7,318 nt of DNA from Alphaproteobacteria bacterium (lineage in GTDB: Bacteria; Pseudomonadota; Alphaproteobacteria; UBA2136; JALTLI01), in assembly GCA_027005635.1 (NCBI GenBank), contig JALTLI010000184.1, forward strand, positions 2,596 through 9,913. The letters run 5' to 3'. The notes beneath the pieces are model-generated. The model worked only from the letters and a program-made list of their open reading frames with translations. It had not been told where the DNA came from and searched no databases. The translations under genes were made by a program, and so were the position numbers. This document shows, piece after piece, positions 1-5,922 of this stretch; the first letter of the stretch is position 1; every line of letters starts with the position of its first letter.

Positions 1-66
1 ACTATTACAATGGGTATTGTAATGGGTATATTATTAGCGGTAACTCGTAAGGGTGCTAAGGTTTAA
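1..66 (+). CDS. ftsW: FtsW, C-terminal end only (lipid II polymerase / septal peptidoglycan glycosyltransferase)
   Basis: The window opens inside a gene in frame 1 that ends at the TAA at 64-66. The 21 visible residues read TITMGIVMGILLAVTRKGAK followed by V: a hydrophobic membrane helix ending in a short basic cytoplasmic tail. Alphaproteobacterial FtsW proteins typically end this way, with a last transmembrane helix of the MGxxLALTRR kind. FtsW is a SEDS-family integral membrane protein that polymerises lipid II at the division septum together with FtsI. Position supports the call, because ftsW normally lies just upstream of murG in dcw clusters; here a Nudix-like gene comes between them. 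The fragment is too short for the domain itself to be tested; another polytopic membrane protein is possible but less likely. Confidence 0.75.
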   Translation, partial: TITMGIVMGILLAVTRKGAKV

Positions 67-74
67 TTTTTTAT

Positions 75-103
75 TTGAAATTCGTCTAAGTATTAACTAT
101 ATT
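75..103 (+). promoter_or_regulatory. Sigma70-like promoter for the Nudix-like gene
   Basis: A -35-like TTGAAA (75-80, 5 of 6 to consensus) and a -10-like TATATT (98-103, 5 of 6) are separated by exactly 17 bases. Transcription would start near 110, giving a leader of about 80 bases before the ATG at 191. It lies just downstream of the ftsW stop, so the next gene would not depend on ftsW read-through. The region is very AT-rich, so chance matches are more likely than usual. Confidence 0.5.
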
Positions 104-118
104 GTATGAGTATCAATC

Positions 119-142
119 TAACTTAATTATTTTGTTAAGTTA
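119..142 (+). repeat. 8-bp inverted repeat in the leader of the Nudix-like gene
   Basis: TAACTTAA (119-126) is the exact reverse complement of TTAAGTTA (135-142), with an 8-base spacer. It starts about 9 bases after the predicted transcription start, so it could be an operator or an RNA hairpin. Only one G-C pair per arm makes the RNA form weak, and AT-rich DNA gives such repeats by chance. Confidence 0.35.
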
Positions 143-151
143 TTATCTTTT

Positions 152-174
152 AAAAATACATTCAGTATTTTTTT
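152..174 (+). terminator. Weak terminator-like or attenuator-like hairpin before the Nudix-like gene
   Basis: AAAAATAC (152-159) pairs exactly with GTATTTTT (165-172) around a 5-base ATTCA loop, and the T-run continues to 174. It ends six bases before the Shine-Dalgarno sequence at 180-185. It could end ftsW transcripts or attenuate the Nudix-like gene. Only one G-C pair is present, so stability is low and the call is tentative. Confidence 0.3.
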
Positions 175-190
175 ATCACAGGAGAGTATT

Positions 191-727
191 ATGAAATACC
201 CAACTTATCGTATTGGAGTTGCAGTAATTTTAAGGGATAAACTTAGAAATAAGTATATCCTTCAGGTGCGTGATGAAGGCATTGCTGAGGCTGGCAAGGT
301 TGGACTTGCTGGTGGTTTTATAAACCCGTACAATGGTGATACATGGATTACGGGATTAATCAGGGAGTTAGAAAAAGAATCAGACGGTATCATTACAGCT
401 GATATGGTTTATGATGGTTTAGATTATAAACCTGTATACAACAGAACCGTGAATGACTGGGCGTTTAATGATAAACGCACGGAAAATACGGTCGAGATGA
501 CCAAAAGTCATTATTTTCATATCGTTGATATTTCTGACGATACAGCAAAAAAGCTTGTGCAAGCAGGCAATGAAAATGATGAAGTAAGAAATTGGTTTGA
601 GGTAGACGCCAATGAAGATGCTATAATGTCCCTAGATTGGGCAGAGTGGCGTAATATTAACAAGCCAGATGAGGCTGGCGATTTCCATCAAAGGGAAGCC
701 ACTATTAATGCTTTAAAGCGTAGTTGA
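191..727 (+). CDS. Nudix-superfamily protein with degenerate Nudix box, inserted between ftsW and murG
   Basis: This 178-residue soluble protein has no signal peptide or membrane segment. It resembles Nudix hydrolases, which cleave nucleoside diphosphates linked to another group. An N-terminal strand (YRIGVAVILRD, 6-16) leads to GLAGGFINP (38-46), matching the usual LPGGFV-P entry to the Nudix box. The box follows with D50 where the first Glu is expected and RELEKES at 58-64. Relative to RELxEExG, the first Glu of the EE pair is Lys62, the second is Glu63, and the Gly is replaced by Asp65 with a Gly at 66. DKRTENTVEMT (94-104) resembles the D-R-T-N-T stretch of ADP-ribose pyrophosphatases and related Nudix proteins. 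NWFEVD (134-139) and a C-terminal helix also fit the fold. The start is well fixed by AGGAGA at 180-185, five bases before the ATG. Substrate unknown; activity may be altered or lost. It has its own promoter and terminator. A role in wall synthesis is not indicated. Confidence 0.65.
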   Translation: MKYPTYRIGVAVILRDKLRNKYILQVRDEGIAEAGKVGLAGGFINPYNGDTWITGLIRELEKESDGIITADMVYDGLDYKPVYNRTVNDWAFNDKRTENTVEMTKSHYFHIVDISDDTAKKLVQAGNENDEVRNWFEVDANEDAIMSLDWAEWRNINKPDEAGDFHQREATINALKRS

Positions 728-732
728 TTTAT

Positions 733-775
733 ACCGTCTATATATGCAAATATATAGACGGTGTTTTTTATTTTT
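733..775 (+). terminator. Strong intrinsic terminator after the Nudix-like gene
   Basis: A perfect 13-bp stem, ACCGTCTATATAT (733-745) with ATATATAGACGGT (750-762), closes on a GCAA loop (GNRA type). It is followed by G and then a T-rich tract, six Ts, an A and five Ts, to 775. The stem begins five bases after the TGA at 725-727. No A-run precedes it, so it should act only on + strand transcripts. It is the clearest non-coding signal in the window and separates the Nudix unit from murG. Confidence 0.88.
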
Positions 776-853
776 ATATTGATATATTCTATACAATTAA
801 TCAATTTTATGGTAATGTGTAATACTTAAAAATATAAATCAAAGAAATATCTA

Positions 854-1999
854 ATGAACAAAAAAGGCCCAACAATATTAATTTCAGCTGGTGCTTCTGG
901 CGGGCATATTTTTCCTGCACTTGCAGTAGCAGAGGAACTTCGTTCTCAAGGTGCTACCTGTGTGTTTGTTGGTAATGGTACAGCTTTTGAAAAAGCTATA
1001 ACTGATGCCAATTTCAGGCTTGAAACACTGCCAGCATCTGCATGGAATGTTAAAAATCCTATCCGTAAACTATGGGCTGTATTTAACCTTGTAAGAGCAT
1101 TTGTTACTGCCATGAAAATTGTAAATAATGTACGTCCATCGGTGGTATTTGGTACTGGTGGTTATGCCACTGTAGCATCTGTTTTTGCTGGTAGAATATC
1201 TGGCGTTCCTACCATGATACATGAACAAAATGTTTTACCAGGAAGAGCAAATAAACTACTAGCAGGTAGGGTAGATAAAATTGCGTTAGCATTTGATATT
1301 ATGCCTGGAACTTTACCTCCAAGATTAGAAGGAATTGCCACAGTACTTGGTAACCCATTACGAAAAAATATTTTAAAACTACAAAACAAAAAACGCAAAG
1401 AAGATGGCTATTTCCATATATTAGTTGTTGGTGGAAGCCAAGGAGCAAGGATTTTATCTGATATTGTCCCTGCTGCAATTTCGTTGCTTGCTAGTAAGTA
1501 TCGTAAAAAAATTAAAATTAATCAACAGGCAAGACCAGAAGATATTGCACGAGTATCTGCCATATATGATGGTTTGAAAGTGGATTATAATGTAACTTCA
1601 TTTTACAATGATTTACCTGAAAAAATGTTGCAAAGTGATTTAATGATTGCCCGCTCTGGTGCTGGAACTGTTAGTGAGTGTGCCTTACTTGGTTTACCCG
1701 CAATTTTTGTGCCGTTAAAACTTGCAGATGGGCATCAAAAACTAAATGCTAAAGTGCTAACAGATAAAGACGCATCTATATTAATGGAAGATGATGTTTT
1801 TACCCCGCAAGAGCTATCTAATACTTTAAAAGAACTTATCGAAAAGCCAGATATTCTACACACAATGAGAAAAAAAGCTAAACAACAAGGTAAGCCAAAT
1901 GCAGCCACAGATGTTGCTAATGAAGTTCTAAAACTTGCCAAAATGGATGTTATGCAAATGGCTGAAGAAATTAATAATAAAGCGGAAGTGAAAAAATGA
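854..1999 (+). CDS. murG: MurG, UDP-GlcNAc:lipid I N-acetylglucosaminyltransferase
   Basis: MurG transfers GlcNAc from UDP-GlcNAc to lipid I on the inner face of the membrane, producing lipid II. It is a GT-B fold, family 28 glycosyltransferase. The N-terminal glycine-rich loop is SAGASGGHIFPALAVAEEL (11-29). The second loop FGTGGYA (99-105) and HEQNVLPGRAN (123-133) complete the acceptor half. GNPLR (166-170) leads into the donor half with GGSQGAR (193-199), QQAR (224-227), ARSGAGTVSE (266-275) and GHQKLNA (293-299), all at usual places. At 381 residues it is somewhat longer than E. coli MurG (355), mainly from a charged tail after about residue 360. The start gives the expected N terminus, but only a weak AAAGAAA lies upstream (841-847). 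Its stop overlaps the murC start by four bases (ATGA). Because a strong terminator precedes it, murG probably has its own promoter. Confidence 0.97.
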   Translation: MNKKGPTILISAGASGGHIFPALAVAEELRSQGATCVFVGNGTAFEKAITDANFRLETLPASAWNVKNPIRKLWAVFNLVRAFVTAMKIVNNVRPSVVFGTGGYATVASVFAGRISGVPTMIHEQNVLPGRANKLLAGRVDKIALAFDIMPGTLPPRLEGIATVLGNPLRKNILKLQNKKRKEDGYFHILVVGGSQGARILSDIVPAAISLLASKYRKKIKINQQARPEDIARVSAIYDGLKVDYNVTSFYNDLPEKMLQSDLMIARSGAGTVSECALLGLPAIFVPLKLADGHQKLNAKVLTDKDASILMEDDVFTPQELSNTLKELIEKPDILHTMRKKAKQQGKPNAATDVANEVLKLAKMDVMQMAEEINNKAEVKK

Positions 2000-3372
2000 T
2001 TTTTCACTTTATAGGCATAGGTGGCATAGGTATGAGTGCCTTGGCAGAAATTCTTCATGAAGCTGGTGAAACTGTGCAAGGCTCTGATGGTGCTGAAAAT
2101 TCATCTATTGAAAGATTACAGAAAAAAGGAATAAAAATATTTATAGGGCATAATCCTAAAAATGTTCCACTAGATTGCACAGTTGTTGTTTCTACTGCCA
2201 TACCTAATGATAATGTGGAATTAAGTTATGCCAGAAATAAAAGTATTAAGGTTGTTCATCGCTCTGATATCTTGGCTATGATTTTACAAGATTATACAAA
2301 AAATAGTGTAGCAATTAGCGGTACTCATGGTAAAACAACAACCACAGCTTTAACTTATACTTTAATGGATGCTTGTGGTTTTGATGTTGGTGTTATTAAT
2401 GGTGGAATTATTTCATCATTAAATTCTAATGCTAAAGCTAGCAATGATTGGCTGGTTGTTGAAGCAGATGAATCTGACGGTAGCTTTACCAAGCTTCACC
2501 CAACTGTTGCGGTTGTTACTAATATTGATCATGAACATATGGAATATTATGGTGGTATGGATCAGGTACGGGTTAGTTATAAAAAATTTGTTTCTAATGT
2601 TCCAGAAAATGGCTTTGCTATGTTAAGTGCAGATGATGGTGATGTTCGTTGTTTAGCAGGACTGCAAGAACAACATAGTTATTTTTACGGGTTAGGTGAT
2701 ATGGCTGATGTTAAAGCAACTAACATAATACAGGAAAACTATACAACTATTTTTGATTTAGAAGCCTTTGGTGAAACATATAAAAAAGTTATTTTAAATT
2801 TACCAGGGGTATATAACGTACAAAATGCTTTGGCAGCAATTTTAGTATGCTTAAAACTTGGCGGAAAATTTGAAGATATGCGCTTTGCCTTAGCAAATTT
2901 TAAAGGGGTTAGTAGGCGCTTTAACAAACTTGGTACATTAAATAATATGGTGGTTATAGATGATTATGGTCATCATCCTGTAGAAATTAAAGCAACTTTA
3001 AAGGCAGCTAAAAATGTTTTTGCTGGTAAAATTATAGCAGTTATTCAACCACACAGATACAGCAGATTAAAAGATTTAATTGATGGTTTTGTTATAAGTG
3101 TAAAAGATGTTGATGCAGTTTTAATTGCTCCTGTATATGGTGCTGGTGAAAAACCAATTGATGGAATAAATAGTGAATTATTAGCTGAAAAAATTAAAAC
3201 AGAAATAGGTATCCCCGTTTTAACCGTTAATGATAAAGAAGATTTAAAAACCAAAATTATTGAAGCGCAAAATGGCTGGGGAGGAGACCAAAACGCAGTT
3301 ATTTGTTTAGGAGCAGGAAATATTACTAACTGGGCAAAATATTTAGTTTTAGAGGAAAAAGCTAATGAGTAA
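1996..3372 (+). CDS. murC: MurC, UDP-N-acetylmuramate--L-alanine ligase
   Basis: MurC is the cytoplasmic ATP-dependent ligase that attaches L-Ala to UDP-MurNAc, the first step of the stem peptide. The N-terminal Rossmann-like domain opens with GIGGIGMSALAEIL (7-20) and GSD (29-31), which bind the UDP-sugar. The ATP loop SGTHGKTTTT lies at 108-117. The central domain has EADESDGSF (156-164) and NIDHEHM (176-182). The stretch LPGVYNVQNALAA (269-281) has Tyr where most homologues have His. RRF (307-309) and DDYGHHPVEI (322-331) follow, then the C-terminal domain with QPHRYSR (351-357) and GAGNI (439-443). Length, 458 residues, is normal. It begins within the end of murG (ATGA overlap) and runs 8 bases into murB, which suggests translational coupling through murG-murC-murB. 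Its substrate is made by the MurB encoded next. Confidence 0.97.
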   Translation: MIFHFIGIGGIGMSALAEILHEAGETVQGSDGAENSSIERLQKKGIKIFIGHNPKNVPLDCTVVVSTAIPNDNVELSYARNKSIKVVHRSDILAMILQDYTKNSVAISGTHGKTTTTALTYTLMDACGFDVGVINGGIISSLNSNAKASNDWLVVEADESDGSFTKLHPTVAVVTNIDHEHMEYYGGMDQVRVSYKKFVSNVPENGFAMLSADDGDVRCLAGLQEQHSYFYGLGDMADVKATNIIQENYTTIFDLEAFGETYKKVILNLPGVYNVQNALAAILVCLKLGGKFEDMRFALANFKGVSRRFNKLGTLNNMVVIDDYGHHPVEIKATLKAAKNVFAGKIIAVIQPHRYSRLKDLIDGFVISVKDVDAVLIAPVYGAGEKPIDGINSELLAEKIKTEIGIPVLTVNDKEDLKTKIIEAQNGWGGDQNAVICLGAGNITNWAKYLVLEEKANE

Positions 3373-4246
3373 TATTTTTGATAAATGCCAAAAAGATGTA
3401 GCTCTTGCACCTTATACAACTTTAAAAATTGGCGGTAATGCAGAATATTTCTTTGAGCCTGAAAGTGTAAAAGAGCTAGCAGATTTTATAAAAAATAAAC
3501 CACAAAATATAAACATTACTATTTTAGGAGAAGGTAGTAATAGTTTAATTAGTGATAATGGAATATCTGGTATAGTTATACACTTGAACAAACTTTCAAA
3601 TGTTAAAGTTGATGGGGTTAATGTAATAGCCGAAGCAGGGGCAACAAGCGGTAAAACTGCCAGATCAGCAAGAGAAGCAAGCTTAACAGGAATAGAATTT
3701 TTATGCGGTATCCCTGGAAGTATTGGTGGTGCTTTAGCTATGAATGCCGGTGCTTATGGGTATCAAACCGCTGATAATTTAATTAGTGTAGATGTAATAA
3801 CTAATACTGGTAAATTAAAAACCATGCAACCAGATGAAATTGGTTTTGAGTACCGTAAAACTGGTTTGCCTAACGGTTGGATTTTTATATCTGCAACTTT
3901 TAAATTAAAGCATGGTAATAAAGATGATATCCGTAACCAGATGCGTAAAATAAATAAGGAGAGGGTAACTTCTCAACCAATTAATATGCCTAGTTCTGGT
4001 AGTTGGTTTAAAAATAGTGATGAACATGGTAGCGCATGGAAAATTACTGAAAAAGCAGGGTGTAGAGGTATGCGGGTTGGTAATGCACAGGTTTCTGAAA
4101 AACATGCTAACTTTTTTGTTAATTTAGGTGGGGCTACATCTGCTGATATGGAAGAGCTATCTCAAAAGGTTGAAAATAAAATAAAAGAAAAACTTGGCAT
4201 AAAAATGCACAGAGAAGTTAAAGCTCTAGGAAAAAATAGTGAATAA
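3365..4246 (+). CDS. murB: MurB, UDP-N-acetylenolpyruvoylglucosamine reductase
   Basis: MurB is the cytoplasmic FAD enzyme that uses NADPH to reduce UDP-GlcNAc-enolpyruvate to UDP-MurNAc, the substrate of MurC. The FAD-binding part shows TTLKIGGNAEYFFEP (18-32), LGEGSNSLISD (54-64), and CGIPGSIGGALAMNAGAYG (114-132). Expected catalytic residues are visible: Arg164 in EYRKT, Ser213 in SGSWFKN (the proton donor by family knowledge), and Glu284 in HREVKALG near the C terminus. QVSEKHANFFVN (242-253) is the usual substrate-binding stretch. At 293 residues it has the length of the shorter MurB class lacking the extra E. coli segment. The start at 3365 has AGAGG at 3351-3355, nine bases upstream, and overlaps the murC end by 8 bases. 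The gene ends in tandem stops, TAATAA (4244-4249), inside the start of ddl. Confidence 0.97.
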   Translation: MSNIFDKCQKDVALAPYTTLKIGGNAEYFFEPESVKELADFIKNKPQNINITILGEGSNSLISDNGISGIVIHLNKLSNVKVDGVNVIAEAGATSGKTARSAREASLTGIEFLCGIPGSIGGALAMNAGAYGYQTADNLISVDVITNTGKLKTMQPDEIGFEYRKTGLPNGWIFISATFKLKHGNKDDIRNQMRKINKERVTSQPINMPSSGSWFKNSDEHGSAWKITEKAGCRGMRVGNAQVSEKHANFFVNLGGATSADMEELSQKVENKIKEKLGIKMHREVKALGKNSE

Positions 4247-5159
4247 TAAAGTTGTAATTTTATACGGTGGAACATCTGCTGAATATGATATTTCGTGCAT
4301 AACTGCAAATTCTGTTGCTAAGGCAATGGAAGAGCTCAACATTGATTATATAAAAATAGATTTAATTAATGATTGGATAACTAAACTTAAAGATATTAAC
4401 CCTAGTTTTGTATTTTTAGCTTTACATGGTTGCCCCGGAGAAGATGGTACAGTTCAAGCCGTATTAGATTTTTTAAATATCCCTTATAATGGTAGCGGAG
4501 TTTTATCTTCTGCGCTGGCTATGGATAAATCTAAGGCTAAAAAAATGGCATCTTTAAATGGTGTAGATATTGCCAAAGAAATTATATATAAACCATTAAG
4601 CGCACCTAAAAATTTTAATAAAACAGGTATGAGTTTACCCGTTGTTGTTAAGCCTGTGTGTGGTGGTTCTTCCATTGGTAATTCCATTGTGAAAAATGAA
4701 AATGAATGGCAAAATGCACTAGAAAATGTAAAAAATCATGGAACTTTTATGTTGGAAGAATATATTGATGGAAAAGAGTTTTCTGTTGGTTTTATGGCAG
4801 ATAAAGCGTTGGTAGTAACCGAAATTATACCACCAAAAAATAGCTTTTATGATTACCAAGCTAAATATGCTGAAAATGGTGCCAAACATATTACGCCTGC
4901 TGATATTTCAAAAGAATTAACAGCAAAAATAATGCAAAAAGGTTTGAGAGCTATTCAAGCCATAGGTTGTAAAGGTGTAACAAGGGTTGATTTTATATAT
5001 AACGAAAAAGCTAATCGTTTAATATTGCTTGAAGTTAACACTTTACCAGGTTTAACGCCTGTAAGCATAGTGCCAGAGCAAGCAAATTATAAAAATATTA
5101 ACTTTAATAAATTAATTTTATGGATAATGGAGGATGCTGGATATGGCAAAAAAAATTAA
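4239..5159 (+). CDS. ddl: Ddl, D-alanine--D-alanine ligase
   Basis: Ddl is the cytoplasmic ATP-grasp ligase that joins two D-Ala for addition by MurF. The start is GTG, giving MNNKVVILYGGTSAE, with AGGAAA at 4228-4233; it overlaps murB by 8 bases. Residues matching E. coli DdlB active-site positions are visible: Glu15 (GGTSAE), HGCPGEDG (63-70), Lys138 (VKP), Ser144 (GGSS), FYDYQAKY with Tyr210, Arg249 and Asp251 (TRVDF), and Glu265 and Asn267 (LEVNT). Tyr210 matches the tyrosine typical of dipeptide-forming Ddl rather than the D-Ala-D-Lac enzymes of vancomycin resistance. Odd points: GGSS has Gly142 where EGSS is common, and Tyr16 replaces the Arg of SAER. Length, 306 residues, is normal. 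The end overlaps ftsQ by 17 bases. Placement between murB and ftsQ is that of ddlB in many proteobacteria. Confidence 0.95.
   Translation: MNNKVVILYGGTSAEYDISCITANSVAKAMEELNIDYIKIDLINDWITKLKDINPSFVFLALHGCPGEDGTVQAVLDFLNIPYNGSGVLSSALAMDKSKAKKMASLNGVDIAKEIIYKPLSAPKNFNKTGMSLPVVVKPVCGGSSIGNSIVKNENEWQNALENVKNHGTFMLEEYIDGKEFSVGFMADKALVVTEIIPPKNSFYDYQAKYAENGAKHITPADISKELTAKIMQKGLRAIQAIGCKGVTRVDFIYNEKANRLILLEVNTLPGLTPVSIVPEQANYKNINFNKLILWIMEDAGYGKKN
5129..5133 (+). promoter_or_regulatory. Ribosome binding site that decides the ftsQ start
   Basis: GGAGG lies inside the 3' end of ddl. It directly abuts an in-frame ATG at 5134, which is too close for initiation, and stands nine bases before the next in-frame ATG at 5143, an ordinary spacing. 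The ftsQ start is therefore placed at 5143. Confidence 0.75.
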
Positions 5160-5907
5160 AGCAAAAAGGAAACTTCGCAGACCACCACTTCCGCACAAAA
5201 AGTTATTAATATCTGTATTATTAATTACTATTTTTGCTGGTATTTTTTACTTTGGCTATCAAAACAGAGAAATTATAACTAAAAACATGCAAAATTTTGT
5301 TGCTAAATCCATTAATGCAAAATTAGAAAAAATATTAGTTGAAGGGGTTAAATATACTAGCTCTGAAGATTTAAATAACGCTATTAACATGAAAAAAGGT
5401 GATACATTAGTTGGGGTTGATGTAGCGGAAATACGCAAATCTATTGAAGATTTAAGCTGGGTTAAGCTAGCAATTGTAAGCAGAGAACTTCCTTCAACTT
5501 TAAAAATTGAGATATATGAGCATCACCCCTTTACAAAAATCATAATAGATGATGAATTATTTGTAATTAACAAAAAAGGTGAGGTTATTACCCGCTCAGA
5601 CTCACGTTTTGATAGTTTACCAACCATAAAAGGTGAAAATTCAGCTATTCACGCGGGGGAACTATTCATGCTATTATCACAAGAGGTTAAGTTATTAGAT
5701 AAACTAGTGACAGCAACTTATATTGGGGAGCGTCGTTGGGATTTAGTTTTTAGTTCTGGTGTACAGGTTCAATTGCCGGAAGAAAACTCTCAACATGCAC
5801 TAAAAATACTTGTGGAATTAAATAAAAAACGCAAGATTTTAGAAAAAACACACGGTACAGTGGATCTAAGGATTTCTGACCGAGTTATATTAAGAGATAT
5901 AAAATAG
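5143..5907 (+). CDS. ftsQ: FtsQ, divisome scaffold protein with POTRA domain
   Basis: FtsQ is a single-pass inner-membrane protein whose periplasmic part links early and late divisome proteins (FtsB/FtsL). The 254-residue product begins with a strongly basic cytoplasmic stretch (MAKKIKAKRKLRR), then a transmembrane helix at about 21-38, so the rest should be periplasmic. A POTRA-like domain covers about 59-127: VEGVKYTSSEDL (66-77), LSWVKLAIVSRELPSTLKIEI (104-124), then EHHPF. The FtsQ domain follows with LFVINKKGEVI (139-149) and LPTIKGE (159-165), ending in DLRISDRVILR (241-251), close to the usual family pattern. Choosing the ATG at 5134 instead would add three residues; the GGAGG spacing favours 5143. 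The 17-base overlap with ddl suggests coupling. Sequence conservation in this family is low, but domain order and position just before ftsA make the call firm. Confidence 0.93.
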   Translation: MAKKIKAKRKLRRPPLPHKKLLISVLLITIFAGIFYFGYQNREIITKNMQNFVAKSINAKLEKILVEGVKYTSSEDLNNAINMKKGDTLVGVDVAEIRKSIEDLSWVKLAIVSRELPSTLKIEIYEHHPFTKIIIDDELFVINKKGEVITRSDSRFDSLPTIKGENSAIHAGELFMLLSQEVKLLDKLVTATYIGERRWDLVFSSGVQVQLPEENSQHALKILVELNKKRKILEKTHGTVDLRISDRVILRDIK

Positions 5908-5922
5908 GTTTCGATAAATAAA

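Noticed and set aside
191..727. Higher GC of the Nudix-like gene as evidence for horizontal transfer
   Set aside because: Hand counts of four lines give about 40% GC against about 29% in three murC lines, but two sampled ftsA lines are also 40-45%. The difference lies within the spread of the resident genes.
778..805. ATTGAT-N16-ATCAAT inverted repeat before murG as an FNR-like site
   Set aside because: FNR sites have a 4-base spacer (TTGAT-N4-ATCAA). A 16-base gap does not fit, and short repeats of this kind are expected in such AT-rich DNA.
1162..3419. Minus-strand open frames opposite murG and murC
   Set aside because: They are shadows of well-supported + strand genes, with low-complexity Ser/Phe/Leu-rich products and no recognisable domain.
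5134..5142. Upstream ATG at 5134 as the ftsQ start
   Set aside because: GGAGG at 5129-5133 directly touches this ATG, leaving no spacer, whereas the ATG at 5143 has nine bases.
4239..5159. Ddl as a D-Ala-D-Lac (vancomycin resistance type) ligase
   Set aside because: FYDYQAKY keeps the tyrosine equivalent to DdlB Tyr216, the location is the dcw cluster, and no vanH or vanX neighbour is present.
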